Virus record (IMG/VR): IMGVR_UViG_3300043446_004500
Coordinates: 89,678-153,677 of that record
DNA: 64,000 nucleotides
From: a virus
Strand: one strand, 5' to 3'
Shown: one piece after another, positions 6,954 to 15,023 of the stretch
How the letters are laid out: each line of letters starts with the position of its first letter
How positions within the stretch are numbered: position 1 is the stretch's first letter
Position numbers and translations under genes: made by a program
The notes under the pieces: generated by a model
Told to the model about the DNA's origin: nothing
The model's database searches: none
The model's input: the letters and a program-made list of their open reading frames with translations, nothing else

Positions 6954-9744
6954 TCAGGATTCTAATAATCAAGTCATAACTATAGAACCTGAGATTTCTC
7001 AAATTCTTGGGTTACAGGATGACTTTGATTTAGATCCTGATGAATATTTGCAACTTGTAAGAGAGAAGTTAGTTCAATATGATTTTTTAAGTGGTTCTAA
7101 TGAAATTACAGATGAGCAAAAAGAAGAACAAAGATTATTAGCAACTAAAGTTAGAGAAATACGAGGTCAAAAAAGAGAAGGTGTTGTAAAATATAATACA
7201 GGTAAAGTAGGAAAAAAGATAAATGTAGACTCTTTTTTTGGAAGAAAACCGGAAGAAGAACAGGATCAGAAAAAAATTACCGATCCGTCAAAACTTCTTC
7301 CTGGAACTGCTGCTAAAACAGGTGACATAATTAAATATAAATCCCAACAAGTTGAAGATTTAAAACAACCAGAAGAGAAAAAAGAAAATAAAGAAATTGC
7401 TACAATATTAAAAATATTAGATTCTATTTTAGACACATTAAAAAATAATTTTAAGTTTGATCAGAAAAAAACGGAAGTAGATAGAAAAGACAAAGAAAAG
7501 AAGAAGAGGGAAGCAAGAGAATCTAATCTTGAAAAAGGATTTGGAATGGTTAAAGGTGCCATTCAAAAAATGCTGGCACCATTTCAAAATATTCTTGATG
7601 CGATTTGGAGATATATTTTCTTTACTTTCTTAGGTAAAATGTTTACCGATTTGATGAATTGGTTGAAAGATCCTAAGAATAAAAAGAAAATAGAAGTTAT
7701 TGGTAGATTCTTAAAGGACTGGTGGCCTTTATTATTGGGTGCTTATCTTTTATTTGCATCTCCTCTTGGGTTGTTTATCAAAGGTGCAATCAAATTAATT
7801 GGAGGTTTAACTTCTCAGATTCTTAAACTTCTTCCAAGATTATTAAAACTTTCTGGAAGTTTGCTAAGAGGTGCTGCGTCTGCGGCAAGAGCTGCTGCAC
7901 CACTTTTAACAAGTCCAGAAGTTGTGATTCCAGCAACGGTTTTGGGCGCTGGTGTTGTAATAAATGAACTAACAGGACAAAGAAAAGCAGCACCAGTACA
8001 AGCAGAAAATAAGGCAAGAGCACAAACAGGAAAAGGTTTAGGTGTTCAGGGTGTTGATACTGCTGCAGAATCAAAAGCAGCAAAAGCACCAACTCCAGGA
8101 AGTATGGGTCCAACAACACCTTATGGACTTTTGCAAGGTGTAAAACTTGGTGGAATTGTTCGTAGTCCTCGTAACATACGCAGATATACAAATGGAGCAG
8201 AAGTTGTTGAAGATGGATATAGTGGAGTAGATTCTGATACCGGAATTTCAATTACTGGTGCAGGTAAAGATACACAATTGATTGCAGCAAGACCAGGAGA
8301 AGTTGTATTAACTCCAGAGGATGCTGGACACATTCAACAAAAAACAGGATTTGATGTTTATAAATTTGTAGGAAACAGAAAACCTGGATATACTAATTTT
8401 AATAAAATTAAAACATCTGGTGGAATTTCTCTTGCAAATAAAGGAGGAATTTTAGGATTTGCTGATGGTGGTATTGTTGGAGGAAATACACCTCAACAAT
8501 CAGAAAATCCAAAAATAAATTTACCCGATTATTACTCTTTATTAGCAATATCCGCATTAGAAGATGATAAACCTCAAGGTAGAGCAGACGTTGCACAATC
8601 AATTTACAATAGATTGCTTGCAGCAAATAGGTATGGTGTTAATTTCTATCAAAGAACTAATAGTTTGAAAGATTTAATTACTGCCGGAGGAGGAAAAAAA
8701 GATGGAGGTCAATATGAACCAACTTTTTCAAATAAGGGCGATTGGTTAAATATCAAGGATAAAAATAGTGCAGTGATTGCAATTATGAACTCCAAAAAAG
8801 GTAGAGATCATAAGTGGACTTTTAAAGATGCTATGGATCAGTTGAATGCTACAGAATCTGCTCTTAGAAATCCATCTTTACAATCATCTGCCCAAAAACA
8901 TGTTGGTGGAAGAGCATATTTCTTAGGAACTTCTGAACAAAAAAATATGAAACCTGGTTCTGGTGATGTTTTAAGAGGAAAAGAATATAATTATTTTTCT
9001 CCTTGGTTTTTGGAAGGAAAACCATACGATAAAGAAAGAAGAAATATTGCTTCTCCAATTCCTCAAATGCTATTACCTAAACCCGAATCAACATCAGGAA
9101 CGGAATCTTCAAATATTTCTCAAGATAAAAATAAACAAAATCCAATTCAAAATTTTGCTTCCAATATTTTTAACTTATTTTCGTCACCACCATCAGGATT
9201 TGCAAAACCTACAAAGACTAAACCTTCATCAAAACCACCAAAGAGATGGGCAATTGATCCTCGTGGATGGTTTGGTATGCAAGGTGGAGGTTCTATTATG
9301 CCAATAACAACTAAAATTGGAATACCTACATCTAAAATGAATATTGAAGCAGGTGCTGATACACAATATCTTCCTCAATACAACGTTGCAGTTCAACCTG
9401 GAGAGCAATTATTTAAATATGTAATTCCAAAAGATGCTGCCGAAAAGGGTGCAGGAAATCAATTATTATATGCTGCAAATAAGATTATTGGAGATAAAGA
9501 TTCAAATTCAAACGCAGCAAAGATTGGAATAAGAAATAAATCCATAGGAATAAAACCATATTCATCTGGAGGATTAAATAGTAGTAATATTACTATGCTT
9601 CCTCCTATTAAAAATTCTTCAATGAGTGGACAAGGAGTAAAAGGATCCATAAGTGGTTCTCAACATTATTCCTTTAGTCCTGTTCTAGATTCTGCTTTTG
9701 ATGTTAGAAAAATGAATTGCGATATCTACGAAATCGTTGATTAA
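6946..9744 (+). CDS. tape-measure-like virion protein with a SleB-like hydrolase domain
   Basis: The product has 932 residues. Residues 1-200 are charged and coiled-coil-like; about 215-300 contain hydrophobic segments (RYIFFTFLGKMFTDL, then a WWPLLLGAYLLFASPLGLF stretch) compatible with membrane insertion; about 525-700 resemble a SleB-type cell wall hydrolase (SALEDD with the candidate catalytic Glu near 540, GRADVAQSIYNR, and a late FSPWF motif). The position after gp26/gp51 and before gp27 is that of the T4 tape measure gp29 (590 aa), which has no obvious homologue here. The next gene has the same plan. I infer a tape-measure or ejected-protein role with local wall degradation; it is not proven which of the two sets tail length. 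Confidence 0.6.
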   Translation: MDDQDSNNQVITIEPEISQILGLQDDFDLDPDEYLQLVREKLVQYDFLSGSNEITDEQKEEQRLLATKVREIRGQKREGVVKYNTGKVGKKINVDSFFGRKPEEEQDQKKITDPSKLLPGTAAKTGDIIKYKSQQVEDLKQPEEKKENKEIATILKILDSILDTLKNNFKFDQKKTEVDRKDKEKKKREARESNLEKGFGMVKGAIQKMLAPFQNILDAIWRYIFFTFLGKMFTDLMNWLKDPKNKKKIEVIGRFLKDWWPLLLGAYLLFASPLGLFIKGAIKLIGGLTSQILKLLPRLLKLSGSLLRGAASAARAAAPLLTSPEVVIPATVLGAGVVINELTGQRKAAPVQAENKARAQTGKGLGVQGVDTAAESKAAKAPTPGSMGPTTPYGLLQGVKLGGIVRSPRNIRRYTNGAEVVEDGYSGVDSDTGISITGAGKDTQLIAARPGEVVLTPEDAGHIQQKTGFDVYKFVGNRKPGYTNFNKIKTSGGISLANKGGILGFADGGIVGGNTPQQSENPKINLPDYYSLLAISALEDDKPQGRADVAQSIYNRLLAANRYGVNFYQRTNSLKDLITAGGGKKDGGQYEPTFSNKGDWLNIKDKNSAVIAIMNSKKGRDHKWTFKDAMDQLNATESALRNPSLQSSAQKHVGGRAYFLGTSEQKNMKPGSGDVLRGKEYNYFSPWFLEGKPYDKERRNIASPIPQMLLPKPESTSGTESSNISQDKNKQNPIQNFASNIFNLFSSPPSGFAKPTKTKPSSKPPKRWAIDPRGWFGMQGGGSIMPITTKIGIPTSKMNIEAGADTQYLPQYNVAVQPGEQLFKYVIPKDAAEKGAGNQLLYAANKIIGDKDSNSNAAKIGIRNKSIGIKPYSSGGLNSSNITMLPPIKNSSMSGQGVKGSISGSQHYSFSPVLDSAFDVRKMNCDIYEIVD

Positions 9745-9746
9745 AG

Positions 9747-12700
9747 ATGGCAATAAACACTCAAAATTTTTTACCTTTAGCAAAATCTTCCACAGCAATT
9801 GTAAAACATGCTGGATCTCAAATTTCTACTGAAAAGAAAGATAAAGGTGGAGCAATAATTAAGCAGAAAAAAATAGATATACAACGGTTTAGACCACCAG
9901 AAAAGCAAGAAGAAGAAAAGAAAGAAGAATCTTATGGTGCTATTGTAAAAAGTTTAATTACAATTGATAAATTCTTAAAGACAAATTCTTCATCAGAAAA
10001 GAAAACTTTTGAAAAAGATAGATTAGAAAAAGAAAAAGAAGAATCGCAAAAAAAAGAAAAGAAATTAGAAAGTAAAGAAAGGGGAAAAGGTAAAGGAATT
10101 AATTTACCTTCAATATCATTACCCAAATTTGATTTCTTAGATGCTGTAAAACGATATTTTCTTTTTACATTTCTTGGTTGGTTATTTACTAATACTCAAA
10201 AATTTCTTCCTCAGTTAACTAAAATTTTAGACATTATTAAACCTGTAGTAAATGCTGCCGAATTTATATTCAAAGGTTTATTAAATGGTTTTGTTACTTT
10301 TATTGAACTTGGATATAATGCATATGATAAGGTAAGAGATACTGTAAAGAATCTTGGTGGAGAAGGGGCTCAAAAAGTATTTGATGACCTTTCTAAAAAT
10401 CTCAATACATTAATTACAACAACGATTTTAGTTGCTGGTGCTATTGCTACTCTTGGAGAAAAAAGTAAACCTAGTGGACCAAAAGGTGGAGTTCCTGGAA
10501 GTCCAAGAGGTGGTGTTCCAAGAGGTGGTCCAAGAAGATCTCCAATTACTGGCAGACCAGTCCCAACTACAAGTGGTGGAAGAACTGCTGGTAGACCAGA
10601 TATTAGAAATCCACTTAGAGAAAGACCAAGAATAACTGGAAGTGGTGGTGGTCGTGCAGGTCAAATTGATATTAGAAATCCTCTGAGACAAAGACCAGCA
10701 ATAACTAGAAGTGGTGGAGAAGGAAGATTTGCAGGTAAAGGTTTAGGAAAGTTCTTGTCAAAAGGTGCTCCAATCATAGGACCACTAATTGATTTTTCAA
10801 TTAGGACATTAATTTTTGGAGAATCTCCTGGTCGTGCTGCAGCTGGTGCTATAGGTGCTGGAGTAGGACAAGCATTGGGTGGTGTTTTAGTTGGAACAAT
10901 TGGAGGAATCGTTGGAAGTGTAATTCCAATTGCTGGTACTCTTTTGGGAGGATCTGCAGGTGCTTTTGTCGGACAATTGATTGGTGGATTTGTTGGAGAT
11001 TGGATAGGAACTTCTTTATATGATGCAGTGGCATCAATGAAAGATAAGAAAAAAATTGAGAAAAAAGAGACTGGTGGAAAAGTATCACCAAAAACAAGAG
11101 TTAAAGGAAAGAAAAACTCTAAAAGATCAATTAAAGTTGCTTCAAAGAGACATCCAAAAATAACACCACAAGTATCTCAACCTGGTAAAGATGTTGGTGG
11201 AGAGAAAAATATTAAGGTATTGTATCCAGATCCAGACAAAAAAATGTCTTTGGATGAATTTCTTATAAGTGAAATGGGTCAGGGTTCATATTCATATAGT
11301 CAATATGAAAATGACTTTAAGAAAAGAACAAAAAAACCAAATCCATTTAAAGCACTCACAGCAACTGCAAAAATATTAAAAGAAATTCCATTATTTGGTG
11401 GCACGATTGGTTCAATAATGGGGGCAGGTGTTGATATTGCATTGGGACAGAAACCTGACAAAAAAGTATATCAGTCAATTGCATCAGGAATTGGTTTTCT
11501 TGTTGACACTCTATCAGATCAAAGAGTTAATAAAAGTATGGGTTCTTTGATGTCTCAAATTAGAGGATTTGCTGAAGGTGGAACAGTTCCTACAAGAGAA
11601 TTAAAATTAGGAGATGATACTACAAATACTACTAAATTACTTACAAAAATTATTGAACCTGCAATAAGTCAAAAAGTAAATCAGGCATTTCAAAGTATTC
11701 AAAAAGAATTGCAATTAAAAGGTAAAAAAGAACCTGGTCAACCTGGTGGAGGTCAACCTGGTGGAGGTGGACCTGGTGGTGGAGGAGGACCTTCAGTAGA
11801 ATCTATTGATATGAATGGATTAAGTAAAGAAGATGTTGATGCATTAGGTAGAATGGTTCAAGCAGAAGCAGGTAATCAATCTGCCGCAGGAAAGGCATCC
11901 GTAATGAACGTTATACTTAACAGATATCGTTTAGCAAAAGCAGGTAAAGGATATCTTCCCTCAGGTAAAACTAAAGATACCGTAACAATAAGAGATATTC
12001 TTTATGATCCAAATCAATTTTCTCCTATTGATGATGGCAGATTTGATAGAACTTCATCGGCTGCCGGCAGAAGTGCATTAGCACAAGCAATTTCTGCTGG
12101 TGGAAATGATCCAGAAAAACTTAAAAAAGTTTTAATGGAAAAATATAATTTGAATGAGCAAGATGCAAATTATGTTATAGTTTCAACTGTTTTTTCCAAT
12201 CCAGAAGCTAGAGGTTCTAGACCTTTTAATACTAGAGAAGTTACCGTAGGTGATCACACTTTCCAAGAATCTCCTGATGCAAGATTAAGAGCTCCTGGTC
12301 AAAAAATTGATGCTACAGTTAAGGAAACTCCATCACTAATAATTAAAGGTGGTCCAATTAAAGGTGGAGCAATAGTAACTCAAAGAGGAGATCCTGATAA
12401 CGAACAAACTGGATCAGATATTGCAGTTGGTAATTATCAAGTGGGAGATCAAATTCAAAATCCTTTCCAAAGTTTAAAAATCACTAAAATAGGTTTTCAG
12501 GGAAAGGGGTCTGGAGAATCTGGACAAGGATTTGGTAGATATGTAACAGGTGAAACAATTATTAATGGAAAGAGATATGAAATTTTATTGGGACACTTAA
12601 ATAAAGCACTTGTAAAAGAAGGAGACATTTTAGAAGCAGGTGATGTTATTGGAACCCAAGGAATTTCTGGACATGCAACTGGTCCTCATGTTTCAACTCA

Positions 12701-13454
12701 CATTAATGCTTTAGATGGTGGAGATCCATCAAAGGTATTATCATCTGTAGAAAATGTTTGGACAAGAGGTGGTGCGATTGAAACAAAGTCTATGGGAAGA
12801 CCAACATCTCAATCACAACCACCAAAAGCACCACCCGGACAAACTCCAGGTAGAACGGGCACAGAACTTGCCGAAGAAATGGAACTACTTCAAAAACCAG
12901 TAGTAGAATCATTTAAAGTTGGAAGTGATACCTATACTCATAGGCAAGGCGGAGTATATACAAAAAATGGAAAGAGAATAAACAAAGATGAATTTGATAA
13001 ATCTAAAGGATCTCAAGGACAAGGAAACTGGTGGTCAAATCTTTTTGGTCAAAACAAACCAACACCATCAGCAAAAGTAGAAGGAATAATAAATCATAAT
13101 GGACAAACTTATTATAGACAAGGCGACAAATACTTTAAAAAACCTGGACCAGGAGAAGACATCATACAAATACCTAAATCCATTTACGATACGGTTTTAA
13201 GAGCAGAAACAATACAAGCACGTGGTAATCTTCAAGGTGGTGGTTTGATAGGGAAACCAAAATCAAAATTACCAATACCAAATAAGTTTGCCTCTTATGA
13301 AAACTATGGTCAGCAATCAATGATTGCTATTCTTCCAATTCAAACAGAAGTTATGGTTCCTGTTCCTACAGATGGTGGAGGACCTATGATGTTCCCATCA
13401 GCAAATCTAAATACAAAAGATTCTCACAAAATTCATAGTCTAAGTAGGGGATAA
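9747..13454 (+). CDS. second tape-measure-like protein with SleB-like and M23-like domains
   Basis: The product has 1235 residues. The N-terminal 110 residues are extremely Lys/Glu-rich; residues ~130-155 contain DAVKRYFLFTFLGWLF, similar to the previous protein, so the two are probably paralogues. About 365-430 is a glycine-zipper hydrophobic domain (repeats of GxxxG), often seen in membrane-inserting proteins. About 695-850 is a SleB-like hydrolase (AEAGNQSAAGKASVMNVILNR, Glu near 707). About 870-995 looks like an M23 peptidase fold (SDIAVG; GHLNKALVKEGD; GTQGISGHATGPH), but the usual GPHxH is GPHVS, so one metal ligand seems lost. Neighbours are gp51/tape measure and gp27. Likely role: tail length and wall penetration during DNA entry. 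Confidence 0.62.
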   Translation: MAINTQNFLPLAKSSTAIVKHAGSQISTEKKDKGGAIIKQKKIDIQRFRPPEKQEEEKKEESYGAIVKSLITIDKFLKTNSSSEKKTFEKDRLEKEKEESQKKEKKLESKERGKGKGINLPSISLPKFDFLDAVKRYFLFTFLGWLFTNTQKFLPQLTKILDIIKPVVNAAEFIFKGLLNGFVTFIELGYNAYDKVRDTVKNLGGEGAQKVFDDLSKNLNTLITTTILVAGAIATLGEKSKPSGPKGGVPGSPRGGVPRGGPRRSPITGRPVPTTSGGRTAGRPDIRNPLRERPRITGSGGGRAGQIDIRNPLRQRPAITRSGGEGRFAGKGLGKFLSKGAPIIGPLIDFSIRTLIFGESPGRAAAGAIGAGVGQALGGVLVGTIGGIVGSVIPIAGTLLGGSAGAFVGQLIGGFVGDWIGTSLYDAVASMKDKKKIEKKETGGKVSPKTRVKGKKNSKRSIKVASKRHPKITPQVSQPGKDVGGEKNIKVLYPDPDKKMSLDEFLISEMGQGSYSYSQYENDFKKRTKKPNPFKALTATAKILKEIPLFGGTIGSIMGAGVDIALGQKPDKKVYQSIASGIGFLVDTLSDQRVNKSMGSLMSQIRGFAEGGTVPTRELKLGDDTTNTTKLLTKIIEPAISQKVNQAFQSIQKELQLKGKKEPGQPGGGQPGGGGPGGGGGPSVESIDMNGLSKEDVDALGRMVQAEAGNQSAAGKASVMNVILNRYRLAKAGKGYLPSGKTKDTVTIRDILYDPNQFSPIDDGRFDRTSSAAGRSALAQAISAGGNDPEKLKKVLMEKYNLNEQDANYVIVSTVFSNPEARGSRPFNTREVTVGDHTFQESPDARLRAPGQKIDATVKETPSLIIKGGPIKGGAIVTQRGDPDNEQTGSDIAVGNYQVGDQIQNPFQSLKITKIGFQGKGSGESGQGFGRYVTGETIINGKRYEILLGHLNKALVKEGDILEAGDVIGTQGISGHATGPHVSTHINALDGGDPSKVLSSVENVWTRGGAIETKSMGRPTSQSQPPKAPPGQTPGRTGTELAEEMELLQKPVVESFKVGSDTYTHRQGGVYTKNGKRINKDEFDKSKGSQGQGNWWSNLFGQNKPTPSAKVEGIINHNGQTYYRQGDKYFKKPGPGEDIIQIPKSIYDTVLRAETIQARGNLQGGGLIGKPKSKLPIPNKFASYENYGQQSMIAILPIQTEVMVPVPTDGGGPMMFPSANLNTKDSHKIHSLSRG

Positions 13455-13458
13455 TTGA

Positions 13459-14805
13459 ATGGGAAAGAATACTGCGGCAGCTGCAGGAGAAGGTAAAATT
13501 GAAGAGTTTGTTATTTTTTCAAACGATTCAAGTGAAAAAGAAAAAAAATTAGATATAGTTGGTGGATTAATAGAACTTATAATTACAGAAAGTATTCTTG
13601 ACAATTCAGTTAGAGCAAGGTACACCTATGCTGATGTTGGACATGGAGAAGGAAGAACAACAGCATCGGATGAAAAGGGTGATATAAATCTAAGCACTTC
13701 AGAAAAATGTCACCTAGTGGTTTCTGATGGATTTGGTAATAAAATTGTTTTTAAAGATGACTACCATTTAAGAGTAAAAAATAGAGGCAATAAAGAAACT
13801 ACTCGTAATTCTATATTAACTTTGGATTTTTACTCGGAAGAAAGTATAAAAAATACTTGGGAAGAAACAAGAGTCATTAAAAGTTTTGATGGAAAAATAA
13901 CAAATCACGTATATGATATATTAAAAAATATTTTAAAAACTCCTAAAAATGTTTCTGGTGATCCTGGACTGAATAATTTTGTTTTTACTGGAAAAACTGA
14001 AATGCCATTTTATGTTATTCCTTGGTTAGCAAAAAGATGTATTCCAGACTTCGGACCACCTGGAAAATATGCAGGATATTTTTTCTATGAGGTTTCTGAT
14101 AATGGAAGTAAAACTGGAGGTTATAGATTTAAATCAATAGATGTATTAACGCAACAAACTCCAAAATTAAAACTTTCTTATACTGATACTACAGTTCTTC
14201 CTATTGGATATGATATGGGAATTGTTGATTATTCATTTAATAATAACTTGGATTTAGAAAAAATATTAAAAACAGGTTCTTATGTACCTTCAAAATTAAA
14301 AACATTTAGTCCATATTCAAATGAATATAAAGAGACAGTATTTAATGATTTTGAAAGATTGACTCAATTTAATTTATTAGGTCAAGAGATTCCAAAAATA
14401 GGAACGGATTTAGATTTGATCAATAAGTCAACAAGAATCTCAACAAAAATAAAACAAGATGATGTAAGTAACACTGGAAAATCTTTAAAAGATCAATTAG
14501 AAGTGTCTAAAGGAAAATATATTAACTACCCAGAGGATCAAATTATAAATCAATCTAGATCAAGATATAATAATCTTTTTAACATAAGACTTAGTATTAC
14601 TATTCCTGGAAGATTTGATCTTCATGCGGGAGATTTAGTTCATTGCGATTTTCCAGAAGTATCATCAAAGAAAACACAAGTTGTAAGTGATAAAAAAAGT
14701 GGACTATATATGATAGTAGATGTGGGTCATCGAATTAGTAAAAACAGTTGTTATACTACATTAAATCTCACTAGAGAATCTATTTACAGAAAAGGATCAA
14801 GATGA
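13459..14805 (+). CDS. 27: gp27-like baseplate hub protein
   Basis: The product has 448 residues (T4 gp27: 391). It has the pattern of hub proteins with two tube-like domains: an N-terminal GLIELIITESILDNSVRARYTYADVG, a central WLAKRCIP / YFFYE segment, and a C-terminal LSITIPGRFDLHAGDLVHCDFPE block followed by GLYMIVDVGHRI. In T4, gp27 forms the trimeric ring holding the gp5 spike. It is located just before gp5, with a small gene in between, exactly as expected for the hub operon. The ATGA overlap with the next gene indicates coupled translation. Confidence 0.78.
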   Translation: MGKNTAAAAGEGKIEEFVIFSNDSSEKEKKLDIVGGLIELIITESILDNSVRARYTYADVGHGEGRTTASDEKGDINLSTSEKCHLVVSDGFGNKIVFKDDYHLRVKNRGNKETTRNSILTLDFYSEESIKNTWEETRVIKSFDGKITNHVYDILKNILKTPKNVSGDPGLNNFVFTGKTEMPFYVIPWLAKRCIPDFGPPGKYAGYFFYEVSDNGSKTGGYRFKSIDVLTQQTPKLKLSYTDTTVLPIGYDMGIVDYSFNNNLDLEKILKTGSYVPSKLKTFSPYSNEYKETVFNDFERLTQFNLLGQEIPKIGTDLDLINKSTRISTKIKQDDVSNTGKSLKDQLEVSKGKYINYPEDQIINQSRSRYNNLFNIRLSITIPGRFDLHAGDLVHCDFPEVSSKKTQVVSDKKSGLYMIVDVGHRISKNSCYTTLNLTRESIYRKGSR

Positions 14806-15017
14806 CAAGATCACTTCAACAACACATTAATGATGATAGGGATGAACTTGATAATCCCAACACAAGTGGACAAAGAAAACGCCATCTAGAAGATGAACTA
14901 AATTCACTTGAACAATACCAATCAAATCATCCAGATACAAATCACGATCCAAATCCCTTAGAACTTTATTGTGATTTAAATCCAGAATCTCCAGAGTGTA
15001 AATTTTATGAGGTGTGA
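14802..15017 (+). CDS. small acidic protein of unknown function between gp27 and gp5
   Basis: The product has 71 residues, is strongly charged and likely helical for the first 40 residues (RKRHLEDELNSLEQ), then a Pro/Asn/Asp stretch. It ends CDLNPESPECKFYEV, with two cysteines spaced so that they could pair or bind a metal. It starts within the gp27 stop (ATGA) and ends 6 bases before gp5. I do not recognise the family; a hub assembly or linker role is suggested only by position. Confidence 0.7.
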   Translation: MTRSLQQHINDDRDELDNPNTSGQRKRHLEDELNSLEQYQSNHPDTNHDPNPLELYCDLNPESPECKFYEV

Positions 15018-15023
15018 TAAGTA

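Noticed and set aside
10428-10691. Antisense Ser/Thr/Trp-rich frame inside the second tape-measure-like gene
   Set aside because: Low complexity and opposite to a convincing gene; no promoter or ribosome site.
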